From: Planctomycetota bacterium
GTDB lineage: Bacteria; Planctomycetota; Phycisphaerae; Phycisphaerales; UBA1924
Direction of reading: 5' to 3'
Length of the DNA stretch: 64,000 bases
NCBI GenBank assembly: GCA_024280755.1
Contig: JAJRPN010000029.1
Coordinates: forward strand, 1-64,000
The translations under genes were made by a program, and so were the position numbers. This document shows positions 47,144 through 55,623 of the stretch, piece by piece. The stretch's first letter is position 1; every line of letters begins with the position of its first letter. A model generated the notes under the pieces. It was not told the origin of the DNA. It searched no databases and saw nothing but the letters and a program-made list of their open reading frames with translations.

Positions 47144-48016
47144 TTAGGCGAGGGCTTGGGTGTGTTGGCGGATGGCTTTGAGGTCTTTGCGAATGTGGAC
47201 GAGCATATTCCAGTAGAGGGCGAGCACGATGAATGGGCCGATGACGATGCCGAGGGTGAGGATCAATCCGCACACGAGGATGAGTGGGCCTGACCAGACC
47301 ATTTGCTTGGCGCGTTTGTGCATCATCTTGTTCTTGATCAGCTTGGTGAACCATTGCATGTACCAGAGTTGGGCGTAGTAGAGGACGATGAAACTCAGGA
47401 GCCCGATCAGGAGGATCGTGATTTTGATAGAACCGATCAACTCGGAAGCTGCGGCTGGGTCGGGGTTTGCTGGGATGAATGAGATGGGGATGGAGATCGC
47501 GAAGATTGTCGCGTAGGTGATGAGGGCTAGTTTGAGGAGTTTTCGTTGGGGCGTGCCGGCAATGGATTCTGGTAGACCGGGGATGGGCAATGCGATCTTT
47601 GACCAGCCAAAGAGTATCGCGAGGATGAGGAGTTTGGAGACAAGAAAAACAAGGATGAGGACCAGATTGAAAGTTGATCTATCTGGATTCCAAGCCAAAG
47701 ACCCCAACAGGAAAAGCGATGCCATGAGCCAGATGACGCTTACGGGGATGAGCATTGAGGCGAGCTTGAAGCCGGTGTAGATTGATTGGAGGAGGGCGTC
47801 GGGTGTTGTTGCGAGGACGCCGTCGCCGATGGAGTTGATGGCGGGGACGCCGCACTCTGGGCAGTTGTCGTTTGGGGAGGTGTTGGTGAGGTCGTAGTCG
47901 CACCAGAAGCATTTTTCGAGGATTCGGCTGCCGCATTCGGGGCAGAGGCCTGCGAGGTCGATCCCGACGAGGTTGTAGTTGCAGTTTATGCAGTTGATAT
48001 GTATGGGGTCGGGCAT
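47144..48016 (-). CDS. Multi-span membrane protein with N-terminal double zinc ribbon
   Basis: The 290-residue protein starts with four Cys pairs in two ribbons (CINCNYNL...CPEC and CFWCDYDL...CPEC, residues 8-56), followed by about six membrane spans. The ribbon is the kind found in many planctomycete membrane proteins, and the adjacent gene at 46232 has the same ribbon at its C-terminus, so the two may work together. No enzymatic motif is seen. Flanked by B and A repeats on both sides. Confidence 0.8.
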   Translation of the reverse strand: MPDPIHINCINCNYNLVGIDLAGLCPECGSRILEKCFWCDYDLTNTSPNDNCPECGVPAINSIGDGVLATTPDALLQSIYTGFKLASMLIPVSVIWLMASLFLLGSLAWNPDRSTFNLVLILVFLVSKLLILAILFGWSKIALPIPGLPESIAGTPQRKLLKLALITYATIFAISIPISFIPANPDPAAASELIGSIKITILLIGLLSFIVLYYAQLWYMQWFTKLIKNKMMHKRAKQMVWSGPLILVCGLILTLGIVIGPFIVLALYWNMLVHIRKDLKAIRQHTQALA

Positions 48017-48080
48017 GGTTAGGAGTGTATACGAAAGAAGGAAAGGGTATGTGTTTGAATGTTGAATGCGTGCATGAAGA

Positions 48081-48118
48081 GCACTGCTTGCCGGGGACGG
48101 TCAAGCAGTGGCACCCGG
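48081..48118. repeat. Family B repeat 4
   Basis: GCACTGCTTG, loop CCGGGGACGGT, CAAGCAGTGGCACCCGGG. It is 26 bases from family A unit 9. Confidence 0.85.
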
Positions 48119-48143
48119 GACTGAGAAAGTGGATGAGTCGGGA

Positions 48144-48198
48144 AGACCCCCTCCGTCTGCGGAGACGCAGACACCTCCCCCGGAGGCCCGGGGGAGGA
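48144..48198 (+). repeat. Family A unit 9
   Basis: AGACCCCCTCCG, hairpin TCTGCGGAGACGCAGA, then CCTCCCCCGGAGGCCCGGGGGAGG. Confidence 0.88.
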
Positions 48199-48345
48199 GA
48201 GTAGATCATGCTTTAGAAAGATGATTCGTGGGTAGGAGAAGGTGAATTGGGGTGACTTTTTATGATATGGCGCAAATAATCTGTATCGGATTATTGCTCA
48301 TGTTGGCAGGTGCCTGCGGGGGTACTGATCAGTATGGAGAGAACA

Positions 48346-49692
48346 ATGACCACTATGACTTCGGCGTGCAACTATGACTTGAGTTCTTTGATTGATGTGA
48401 TCAATCCCGGCCCGCTGTATCGCTCGGCGATTGAAGAGGTCGCCGAGTCGGTTTGTCCGGTGATTGAATCGAACAAGGCGTATCAGCAGGCGCGGGTTTT
48501 TGAGCGGCTGTTGATTCCGGATCGGGTGATTCGGTTCCGGGTTGAGTGGGTCAATGATGCTGGCGGCGTCGAAGTGAACTTTGGGTGGCGGATCGAGCAT
48601 ACCAATGTGCTTGGGCCTTACAAGGGCGGGCTGCGGTTTCATCCGAGTGTGACCGAGGACACCCTCCACTTCCTTGCGTACGAACAGTGCTTCAAGAATG
48701 CGCTCACCGGGCAGCCGATTGGTGGCGGCAAGGGCGGATCGAACTTCAACCCAAAGGGCAAATCAGATAACGAAGTGATGCGGTTCTGCCAGGCGTTTAT
48801 GCGTGAGCTGCAACGCCATATTGGCCCGAGTGTTGATGTGCCTGCGGGTGATATCGGGGTGGGCGGACGCGAGATCGGGTATCTCTATGGGCAGTACATG
48901 AAGATCACCAAGCAGCGTGACGGTGTGATGACGGGCAAGCCGCTTGGGCTTGGCGGGTTGCTTGGTCGCACCGAAGCGACCGGATATGGCACCGTGACCT
49001 TTGCTGAGGAAATGCTCAAGCACAACGGCGATTCGATCGACGGCAAGCGGGTGATGATTTCTGGCAGTGGCAATGTGGCGTTGTATGCTGCCGAGTTGGC
49101 AATGGAGAAGGGGGCGCATGTGGTGACGATGTCGGACTCTGGCGGATCGATCAGCTTCGAGAAGGGCATGACCAGCGAGCAGCTTGTTGAGCTTATTGAA
49201 TATAAAGAAGTCCAACGCGGGCGATTGGCGAACTGGAAGGGTGAGGGCATGAGTTATCATCCTGAGGCTCGCCCGTGGTCGTTGGTCGATGCCGATGTGG
49301 CACTCCCATGTGCGACGCAGCATGAGGTGGAGAAGGATGATGCCGCTGCGCTTGTTGATCGCGGCGTGAAGGTTGTCGCGGAAGGGGCGAACATGCCTTG
49401 TACACATCAGGCACGCAGCGTGTTTCATTACAAGGGTATTGTGTTCGGCCCGGGCAAAGCGGCAAACGCGGGCGGCGTGGCGACCTCGTGCTTCGAGATG
49501 TCACAAAACGCATCGCACAGCACATGGACGAAAGAACAATCACTCGACAAACTCACTGGCGTGATGGTGGATATCCATGAGCAGTGTGTGAGCAATGCAC
49601 CGATGGTCAACGGGGTAGTTGACTATGGCACCGGGGCCGATCGTGGCGGGTTTATCAAACTGGCCGATGCGATTGTGGCGATGGGTGTTTGA
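48346..49692 (+). CDS. gdhA: NADP-type glutamate dehydrogenase
   Basis: Interconverts glutamate and 2-oxoglutarate plus ammonia; the short hexameric class (448 residues against 447 in E. coli). Substrate and catalytic segments: GPYKGGLRFHPSV, QPIGGGKGGSNFNPKG (catalytic Lys region), then VPAGDIGVGGREIGYLYGQY, and the dinucleotide fold ISGSGNVALYAAE. The ATG at 48346 is favoured by GGAGAG six bases upstream and by the family length; a GTG at 48310 is also in frame. Monocistronic with its own terminator. Confidence 0.97.
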   Translation: MTTMTSACNYDLSSLIDVINPGPLYRSAIEEVAESVCPVIESNKAYQQARVFERLLIPDRVIRFRVEWVNDAGGVEVNFGWRIEHTNVLGPYKGGLRFHPSVTEDTLHFLAYEQCFKNALTGQPIGGGKGGSNFNPKGKSDNEVMRFCQAFMRELQRHIGPSVDVPAGDIGVGGREIGYLYGQYMKITKQRDGVMTGKPLGLGGLLGRTEATGYGTVTFAEEMLKHNGDSIDGKRVMISGSGNVALYAAELAMEKGAHVVTMSDSGGSISFEKGMTSEQLVELIEYKEVQRGRLANWKGEGMSYHPEARPWSLVDADVALPCATQHEVEKDDAAALVDRGVKVVAEGANMPCTHQARSVFHYKGIVFGPGKAANAGGVATSCFEMSQNASHSTWTKEQSLDKLTGVMVDIHEQCVSNAPMVNGVVDYGTGADRGGFIKLADAIVAMGV

Positions 49693-49709
49693 TTTTTGAA
49701 TGTATATAT

Positions 49710-49744
49710 AAGCCCCGTGCTCATTTGAGTGCGGGGCTTTTTTC
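49710..49744 (+). terminator. Rho-independent terminator of gdhA
   Basis: AAGCCCCG / CGGGGCTT stem followed by TTTTT, 18 bases past the stop. Confidence 0.9.
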
Positions 49745-49761
49745 GTGGGGAGAAGCAAGAG

Positions 49762-49801
49762 AAACGCAGAGGCCGCGAAGATCACGCAAAGGTGCAGAGA
49801 A
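49762..49801. repeat. Family C repeat 4
   Basis: AAACGCAGAGGCCGCGAAGA then CACGCAAAGGTGCAGAGA. Confidence 0.72.
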
Positions 49802-49839
49802 GAGGAAGAAGGATGTAGATGAGGAGAAGAGGTAAGATG

Positions 49840-49881
49840 TACGCGGAGGACGCAAAGGATTCGCAAAGGCGCAGAGCGAAG
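49840..49881. repeat. Family C repeat 5
   Basis: TACGCGGAGGACGCAAAGGA then CGCAAAGGCGCAGAGCG. Second C copy in tandem before B repeat 5. Confidence 0.7.
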
Positions 49882-49901
49882 ATGGGTTGGGAAAGAGAAG
49901 A

Positions 49902-49939
49902 GCACTGCTTGCCGAAGACGGTCAAGCAGTGGCACCCGG
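49902..49939. repeat. Family B repeat 5
   Basis: GCACTGCTTG, loop CCGAAGACGGT (two changes from the usual loop), CAAGCAGTGGCACCCGG. Confidence 0.83.
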
Positions 49940-49974
49940 TGCGGAGGGAAGAGTGGGATTTGGGGAATGAGAGG

Positions 49975-51288
49975 TCAATCGTCGGCTTTGATCATTTCCT
50001 TTTGCTTCTTGATGTAATCATCGTACCAGCCAGGCTTGTCGCCTTCTTGAGCGATCATGTAGATCGCATCGGTGATGGTTTCAGTGAGATTGCTTTTAAC
50101 TGCATCCATCTCTCGAAGTTTGGGCAGAGCAGGGGCGGAGGCTTCGCCTATATTGCCGAGCGAGGTGATGGTGAATGTTCTGATGTTTTCGTTGGGGTGA
50201 TCGAGCAGTGCGATGAGATCCGGAACGAGTGATGCCAAACTTGGGCCGAGATATCGGCCAACAGAACATGCTTGCATAATCACTTCATCTGAATCGTCGT
50301 GAAGCCCGCGCTTGATGGCGGGGATGGTGATTGCTCTGGCTTTGTTTCGTGAGCGTTTGCTGGGGTTGTCCCAGTATGAACTCAGGGTGACGAGGGTTCG
50401 GATGGCTTGTTGGCGAGCGATGGGGTTGGGGGAATCCAACATCTTGACTGCGGCATTTGCGGCTTGTTCTGGAGCACCGAATGCCCTTGCAATCGTGGAC
50501 AAGGCATAGACAAGAACTTGTCGATCGTCCTGGTGTTCATCAAGAATGGCCGACATGACTTTGACAACCTGTTCATCTTGTCCTGCATAGCCATTGGCAC
50601 GAATCCCGAAGCTGCTGATTGAGCGGATGAGTATGAAGCGGGTTTCTCTGTCGAGTGCAGTCTCGATGGCTTGCAGGAATAGGGAGATGTTGGTGTTGGT
50701 ATTCGGATCGTTTGCAGACTGAGCAACGAGTGCGCTTGCTCGCAACACCACCTCTGGATCATCGTCTTGGAGGCGGGTGGCGGCGGCTTTGAAAATGGAT
50801 GAGCGTTTGATCTTGTTTTTGAACTCGGGGTCTGTGTATCCGATCTGATCGAGCATGTCAGCGATGGACCATGCGTCGATAAATGCTTGACCCGAGGATG
50901 ATTTGATGGACTTGCCGACCCGCTTGGCGAGGATATTCCATTGCTTGATGCTCAGCGGCTGGCGGGATTGTTGAATCGAGATTCCACCCGCGCACCCGAT
51001 ATTATTACCCCCTTGTGCGGCGTACTCTTGATTGCGAGCATCGTAGATAGCCCTTGCGGCGGCTCGCCATTGATCGTAGATCCATTTATGGAGATCGTGG
51101 AGTGAGGTGTCGCGGATGAACGAGTCTTCGACCTTTGGCCAGTTGTTGTAGATGAATCGCCCTTGTTCATCCTTTGAGACTTGATCAGATGAAACTTGGT
51201 CAGGGGGGTTGATCGCTCGTGATGCCATGCTCGGCGTGGCCGTGCAAAGAACAAGAAACAAGCAGACAACTCGGTGATATGAATACAT
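49975..51288 (-). CDS. Exported HEAT-repeat protein
   Basis: From the ATG at 51288 (GGGAAAG upstream) the product is 437 residues with a signal peptide (VVCLFLVLCTATPSMASR). After about residue 150 it is built of HEAT-like helical pairs: FKAAATRLQDDDPEVVLRASALVAQ, VKMLDSPNPIARQQAIRTLVTLS, IPAIKRGLHDDSDEVIMQACSVGRYLG, LIALLDHPNENIRTFTITSLGNIG. Such proteins act as scaffolds; no catalytic motif is visible. Earlier in-frame codons would disrupt the signal peptide. Confidence 0.82.
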   Translation of the reverse strand: MYSYHRVVCLFLVLCTATPSMASRAINPPDQVSSDQVSKDEQGRFIYNNWPKVEDSFIRDTSLHDLHKWIYDQWRAAARAIYDARNQEYAAQGGNNIGCAGGISIQQSRQPLSIKQWNILAKRVGKSIKSSSGQAFIDAWSIADMLDQIGYTDPEFKNKIKRSSIFKAAATRLQDDDPEVVLRASALVAQSANDPNTNTNISLFLQAIETALDRETRFILIRSISSFGIRANGYAGQDEQVVKVMSAILDEHQDDRQVLVYALSTIARAFGAPEQAANAAVKMLDSPNPIARQQAIRTLVTLSSYWDNPSKRSRNKARAITIPAIKRGLHDDSDEVIMQACSVGRYLGPSLASLVPDLIALLDHPNENIRTFTITSLGNIGEASAPALPKLREMDAVKSNLTETITDAIYMIAQEGDKPGWYDDYIKKQKEMIKADD

Positions 51289-51426
51289 AACTTTCCCTTC
51301 TGAGCAATGTACGAGGCAGAGCATTGCACAGTTGCATTGTACTCTAAGATGATGATGTGAATACTGCTTACCAGAACCTAGGCGGTGTCTGATGGCTCAG
51401 TTCCCACACAAGGACGCTCTCTTTTC

Positions 51427-51478
51427 GCCTCCCCCGGGCCTCCGGGGGAGGTGGCTGCGCAGCAGACGGAGGGGGTCT
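51427..51478 (-). repeat. Family A unit 10
   Basis: GCCTCCCCCGGGCCTCCGGG and GGAGG, hairpin GCTGCGCAGCAGA, then CGGAGGGGGTC. Confidence 0.88.
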
Positions 51479-51509
51479 CTTGATGCTGAAACAAAGGGCA
51501 AAGCGAAGC

Positions 51510-51564
51510 AAGCCCCCCTCCGCCTCACTTCGATCGGCACCTCCCCCGGAGGCCCGGGGGAGGA
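51510..51564 (+). repeat. Family A unit 11
   Basis: GCCCCCCTCCG, hairpin CCTCACTTCGATCGG, then CCTCCCCCGGAGGCCCGGGGGAGG. Confidence 0.86.
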
Positions 51565-51615
51565 GAGTATGTGATCAAACACGAGCCGTCAGACACGGCC
51601 AAGTCAAGAGAAAAC

Positions 51616-51650
51616 CTCACTGCGCCGGGGACGGCGAATAAGGGCACCCA
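51616..51650. repeat. Degenerate family B repeat 6
   Basis: CCTCACTGCGCCGGGGACGG, then CGAATAAGGGCACCCAGAG; the 3' arm has decayed. Confidence 0.5.
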
Positions 51651-51660
51651 GAGTTAGAAT

Positions 51661-51690
51661 AAAAAAAGCCCCGCACAATGCGGGGCTTGA
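51661..51690 (-). terminator. Rho-independent terminator of ftsH
   Basis: On the minus strand AAGCCCCGCA / TGCGGGGCTT with a short loop followed by TTTTTT, about 20 bases past the ftsH stop. Confidence 0.9.
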
Positions 51691-51708
51691 AGGAGTTTGC
51701 ATCTTTGA

Positions 51709-53751
51709 TCATGCTGGATCAGGAAGACTGTCTGTTGGCATATCGGATTCTGCGTCTGGCGTTGGATCTGGCTTGGCTTCTGGCGTCGGAGCTGGTGGGC
51801 CGGAGCCGAGGAGGTCGGCGACGGTGGAGCGTTGGAGGGATTCGCCTCGCATGAGTTTGTGGACCTCGTCGGCAGTGAGGGTTTCGTACTTGAGCAACGC
51901 CTGAGCAACTGCTTCGACCTTGTCCCATTCTTCCATCAACATGCGCTCGGCGTCTTTGTATGCTTCATCGACGATTCTTCTTGTTTCTTCATCGATTACG
52001 CGGGCGGTGTCTTCGGAGTAGTCCTTATCGGGGATGAAGGACTCGCGGGTGTCTTCGCCGGCGTAGTTGATGAACCCGAGCTTGGCGCTCATGCCCCATT
52101 CGAGGATCATCGCGCGGGCCAAAGATGTTACTTGGCGAATATCGGATGATGCGCCGGATGACACATCGTCCATTGCTTTGGCTTCGGCGATTCGGCCGCC
52201 ACAGATGACGCGCATGGTTGCGTGGAGCCATTTTAAGCCATAGCCCATACGATCTTTTTCGGGGAGCGAGAAGGTTGCGCCGCCGGAGTTTCCTCGGGGG
52301 ATGATGGTGACCTTATGAAGCGGGTCGGCGTCTTTGAGCATGGCTTGCAAGACAGCGTGCCCGGCTTCGTGATAGGCGACGAGGTTGTTTTCGTCTTTTT
52401 CACGGACGCGTGATTTGTTCGATCGCCCGAACTTGACCTTGTCACGGGCTTCTTCGAGGTCTTCGTGTTCGATGAACTCTTTGTCGAGCATGGTTGCAGA
52501 AATCGCGGCTTCGTTGATAATGGCGGCGAGGTCTGCCCCGGAGAACATGGGTGTGCCTCGGGCGATTTTTTCCATGTCTACATTTGGGCCGAGTTTGACC
52601 TTTTTGGCGTGGACACCGAGTATTTCGAGTCGTCCTGCGACATCTGGCAAGGGGACTTGGATCTGGCGATCGAAGCGACCCGGGCGGATGAGCGCTGGAT
52701 CGAGTACATCTGGGCGGTTGGTCGCTGCGACGACAATGACGCCGTCACCGGAACCAAAGCCGTCCATTTCTACGAGGATTGCGTTGAGTGTTTGTTCTCG
52801 TTCGTCGTTGCCCCCGCCAGAGAACCCGCCGCCGCGTCGACGCCCGATAGCGTCGATTTCGTCAAGGAAGATGATACATGGCGATGCTTCTTTGGCTTGC
52901 TTGAACAAATCGCGAACGCGCGATGCACCAACACCAACGAACATCTCTACAAAATCTGAGCCTGAGATGGAGAAGAAGGGAACATCTGCTTCGCCTGCGA
53001 TTGCTTTGGCGAGGAGTGTCTTGCCGCAACCTGGTTGGCCGCTAAGCAGCACGCCGCGAGGGATTCGGCCGCCGAGACGGGTGAACTTCTTTGGATTCTT
53101 GAGGAACTCGATGATCTCGGAGACTTCGGATTTGGCTTCTTCGATGCCTGCGACATCTTTGAAGGTGATGCCGGTCATCTCTTTGGTCATGGTTTTGTGT
53201 CGTGACTTGCCGAAGGATCCGATCATGCCCCCGCCGCCGCCGGCGGCTTTCATGGATCTACCGATGAAGAACCAGAGGAGTGCAACGATGAGGATGAGTG
53301 GGCCAAAGGCGAAAAGAAAGTTCACCCAGCCTGATGGCGGTTTTTCTTTGATGTTGCCGTTGGTGAGCTCGTAGACGCGCGAGGAGATCTCTTCGCGTGA
53401 GATCATGGTGATGGGAACGCGGACGACTTTGCTCTGGTCGCCTTGAACTTCTTCTTGTGTTCTTTTGGCGAAGATTCCCGAATCTGAGAGGGTGACCGAA
53501 TCGACATCGATCTCGCCGGCTTCGTAGGAAACCTTGAACTCTTGGAAGGTGATGATGTCGCCTTTTTCGGAGCTTGAGAGGAAGGTGACGAGCATGAGCA
53601 CGAGGAGCATAATCGCGAAGAATCCGAACATGCCTTTACCCTGTTTTTGGGGTGCGGCACTGGGCTTGAGCCCTTTGGGATCCTTTGGATCTTGGTTCTG
53701 ATCTTGATTCTTGTCTTGGTTCTTGGAAGGTTTTTTATCGTTTTCAGACAT
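51709..53751 (-). CDS. ftsH: ATP-dependent zinc metalloprotease FtsH
   Basis: Membrane-bound AAA+ protease that degrades unassembled or regulatory membrane and cytosolic proteins. From the ATG at 53751 it has 680 residues: a Lys/Asn/Gln-rich N-terminus, span 1 ([18 protein letters not shown]), a periplasmic domain of about 90 residues, span 2 ([19 protein letters not shown]), then the AAA module with Walker [15 protein letters not shown] (Gln and Cys where most FtsH have Pro and Thr), Walker [32 protein letters not shown], and the zinc motif HEAGH at about 461-465. The C-terminal tail is Pro/Asp-rich. The frame extends 26 codons upstream without a good start site. Confidence 0.96.
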   Translation of the reverse strand: MSENDKKPSKNQDKNQDQNQDPKDPKGLKPSAAPQKQGKGMFGFFAIMLLVLMLVTFLSSSEKGDIITFQEFKVSYEAGEIDVDSVTLSDSGIFAKRTQEEVQGDQSKVVRVPITMISREEISSRVYELTNGNIKEKPPSGWVNFLFAFGPLILIVALLWFFIGRSMKAAGGGGGMIGSFGKSRHKTMTKEMTGITFKDVAGIEEAKSEVSEIIEFLKNPKKFTRLGGRIPRGVLLSGQPGCGKTLLAKAIAGEADVPFFSISGSDFVEMFVGVGASRVRDLFKQAKEASPCIIFLDEIDAIGRRRGGGFSGGGNDEREQTLNAILVEMDGFGSGDGVIVVAATNRPDVLDPALIRPGRFDRQIQVPLPDVAGRLEILGVHAKKVKLGPNVDMEKIARGTPMFSGADLAAIINEAAISATMLDKEFIEHEDLEEARDKVKFGRSNKSRVREKDENNLVAYHEAGHAVLQAMLKDADPLHKVTIIPRGNSGGATFSLPEKDRMGYGLKWLHATMRVICGGRIAEAKAMDDVSSGASSDIRQVTSLARAMILEWGMSAKLGFINYAGEDTRESFIPDKDYSEDTARVIDEETRRIVDEAYKDAERMLMEEWDKVEAVAQALLKYETLTADEVHKLMRGESLQRSTVADLLGSGPPAPTPEAKPDPTPDAESDMPTDSLPDPA

Positions 53752-53977
53752 ATGGAGTGGTTTCGTGGTTCGGTCTTGCTGGAGTATCGATGTGTATGTA
53801 TATCGGCCCAGCGGGGTCGAATATTTCATCTGATTGTGATACCGAAACAGAGATTTTCGGTTTCGGGTTATGTGAACACAATGATAGCTCCACTGTGATC
53901 AATACGCCTGAAATCGGGTGATGGATCGGCCAGAGATGGGGATAGTGATCGGGTAAATGGGATTTTGTGTGTTTCGA
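53752..53977. other. Spacer between ftsH and lptE
   Basis: About 225 bases. No gene; no convincing promoter motif for ftsH that I can defend. Confidence 0.4.
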
Positions 53978-54505
53978 TTACCAGCTTGATCGCATTTGGG
54001 AGATGACATCGTGGGCGAGTTTTTCGATGGCGGAGCGTTGGCCGCGTTCGAGGCGATCGCCGACATTCTGGCTCGGCGAGAAAACGGAAGAAGCGGAATA
54101 GCCATCTCGGGCGACGATGATGTCTCCTGAGCGGTTGTCGCGCCATTCAAAGCGGATAGTGATGCGGGCGGCTTGCTCTTGGACAAGCCCGGTTTGGGGG
54201 TCGTCGGAGAGGGCGATGAGCCCGGTGCTGGTGATGACCCCAACAAGGGTGGTGTCGGCACGATCTGTAGGGGCAATGTGCCAAGGGGTGCGAAGTTGGA
54301 GTTCTTTAATGAGTGATTCGGTGAGTTGAACCTCGAGTCCGCGGGAGGTTGTTTCGTTTCGAAAGAGCGGGATAGCGACGGATTTGATGGAGTCATCGAA
54401 GGTGTTGGCGAAAGAGTAGCCTTGGGATGGGTTGGCGGCACACCCGGTGAGAGAACCAGTGATGAGCAAGGCAACGAATGGGATGATCAGAAGGCGGGTG
54501 ATCAC
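53978..54505 (-). CDS. lptE: LptE-family outer-membrane assembly lipoprotein
   Basis: Predicted plug and partner of LptD in lipopolysaccharide insertion into the outer membrane. The 175-residue product has a lipobox (LTGC, Cys22) after a hydrophobic signal and the family core: GYSFANTFDDSIKSVAIPLFRNETTSRGLEVQLTESLIKEL. A GTG start overlaps the stop of the upstream gene (bases 54502-54505), so translation is coupled. An LptE in a planctomycete supports a lipopolysaccharide-containing outer membrane. No lptD is in the window. Confidence 0.85.
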   Translation of the reverse strand: MITRLLIIPFVALLITGSLTGCAANPSQGYSFANTFDDSIKSVAIPLFRNETTSRGLEVQLTESLIKELQLRTPWHIAPTDRADTTLVGVITSTGLIALSDDPQTGLVQEQAARITIRFEWRDNRSGDIIVARDGYSASSVFSPSQNVGDRLERGQRSAIEKLAHDVISQMRSSW

Positions 54506-55539
54506 GGGTTAGATTCCTGTGTTGTCGATTCGGTGTCTGGTGTTGTTTGAGTTTCTGAATCGCTCTGGTCTTCGAGGACCAACCACCCTTGTTCGAGCAT
54601 GATACCGATGGCCTCATCGGCAGCATCGGTCGCAGGGTGGCGACGGATCAAACGGGCGAGGTAGAAACTCGCCGAGGTGGTGTCGTTTACTTTGAGATAC
54701 CACTGTGCGGTATCAAGGACTTGCTGGGCTGCGGATTCATCGATCCAGGCATCAAGCCCTTCGGCGATTCCCGAGCGGATGGATTCGCCAGGGAACATGG
54801 ATTGGTATTGTTCGATGAGGAGTTTGGCATCGAGAAGCCCGGACCCGTCGTAGCTCGGGCCTTTGAATCTTGCGATGTTGGACTCGATCTCGCGGAGCAT
54901 CGCTTGGCGTACTTTGTCGGAGTTGGGGAAGTTCTGACGGAAGATGGAGTACATCTGGGCGGCGAGTTTGAGTTCTCTGCGGGAGTAGTAGTGATCGGCG
55001 AGGGCCATCGCGGCTTTCTCGGCGAGCTGGGAGCCCGGGACGCGTTCTTGGGTGCGGATGAGAAGCTCTTCGCCGGTGGGGCGGGCGGATTCATAGCGGA
55101 TGCCCAGGAATCGGCGTTTGAGCCCGTGGATGTAGTCGTATCCAATGTTGTATTCATGCTCGATGGCTTTGAGGAAATAGGGCGAGGAGGGGAAATCTCG
55201 GATGACGGCTTCGAAATCGAAGAGTGCTTTGTATTCTCGTTTTTGATCGAGACGGGCGACGCCTCGGAGGTAGTAGGCTTGGGCGATGTAGTCGTTGCGG
55301 GTTCGTTTGTTCTTGTCAAGCCATTTGGAGAGGAGTTTTTGAGCCTTGCCTGCTTTGCCCTCAGCGAGGTATTTGGTGGCGTCGGCCATGGTTGCAGCGT
55401 CGGTTCCTGGCTCTGGGGCTTGGGTCTGGGTCCATGAGCCAGAGTCTTCGAGTTCGAACTCGGAGGATTGGGCGAATGTAGGTGTTGCGAGCAGTGCGAG
55501 CAGGATTGGTGCAAGCAGGATGGATTTGAATGGGATCAT
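54502..55539 (-). CDS. Exported TPR-type protein (BamD-like)
   Basis: From the ATG at 55539 it has 345 residues with a signal peptide (LLAPILLALLATPTFAQ; no lipobox). The mature part is a series of tetratricopeptide-like helices: YLAEGKAGKAQKLLSKWLDK, AYYLRGVARLDQKREYKALFDFEAVIRDFPSSPYFLKA, MALADHYYSRRELKLAAQMYSIFRQNFPNSDK. This resembles BamD/YfiO-type outer-membrane assembly proteins but without the lipid anchor. Coupled to lptE, consistent with a role at the outer membrane. Confidence 0.82.
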   Translation of the reverse strand: MIPFKSILLAPILLALLATPTFAQSSEFELEDSGSWTQTQAPEPGTDAATMADATKYLAEGKAGKAQKLLSKWLDKNKRTRNDYIAQAYYLRGVARLDQKREYKALFDFEAVIRDFPSSPYFLKAIEHEYNIGYDYIHGLKRRFLGIRYESARPTGEELLIRTQERVPGSQLAEKAAMALADHYYSRRELKLAAQMYSIFRQNFPNSDKVRQAMLREIESNIARFKGPSYDGSGLLDAKLLIEQYQSMFPGESIRSGIAEGLDAWIDESAAQQVLDTAQWYLKVNDTTSASFYLARLIRRHPATDAADEAIGIMLEQGWLVLEDQSDSETQTTPDTESTTQESNP

Positions 55540-55623
55540 GTGGAACGAGCCTCGATGGGGGTTTTCAATAGGATAGCGTGTGGAGGTGGGCGATGCTTGG
55601 GAATGGGCGACTAAACTCACACC

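Larger units (their letters stand above)
51381..51600. mobile_element. Composite palindromic element, copy 2
   Basis: Left end GGCGGTGTCTGATGGCTC, right end GAGCCGTCAGACACGGCC (near-perfect terminal inverted repeat). It contains two family A units in inverted orientation (51427-51478, 51510-51564) and shares with copy 1 (30081-30332) the stretch ACAAGGACGCTCTC just inside the left end. At 220 bp it is 32 bp shorter than copy 1. Confidence 0.75.
51289..51660. other. Repeat-filled intergenic stretch
   Basis: No gene. Holds composite element copy 2 (51381-51600) and a degenerate family B repeat (51616-51650). Confidence 0.75.

Noticed and set aside
30081-51600. CRISPR array made of the many palindromic repeats
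   Set aside because: Copies are kilobases apart or in pairs with no regular spacers, and no cas gene is present.
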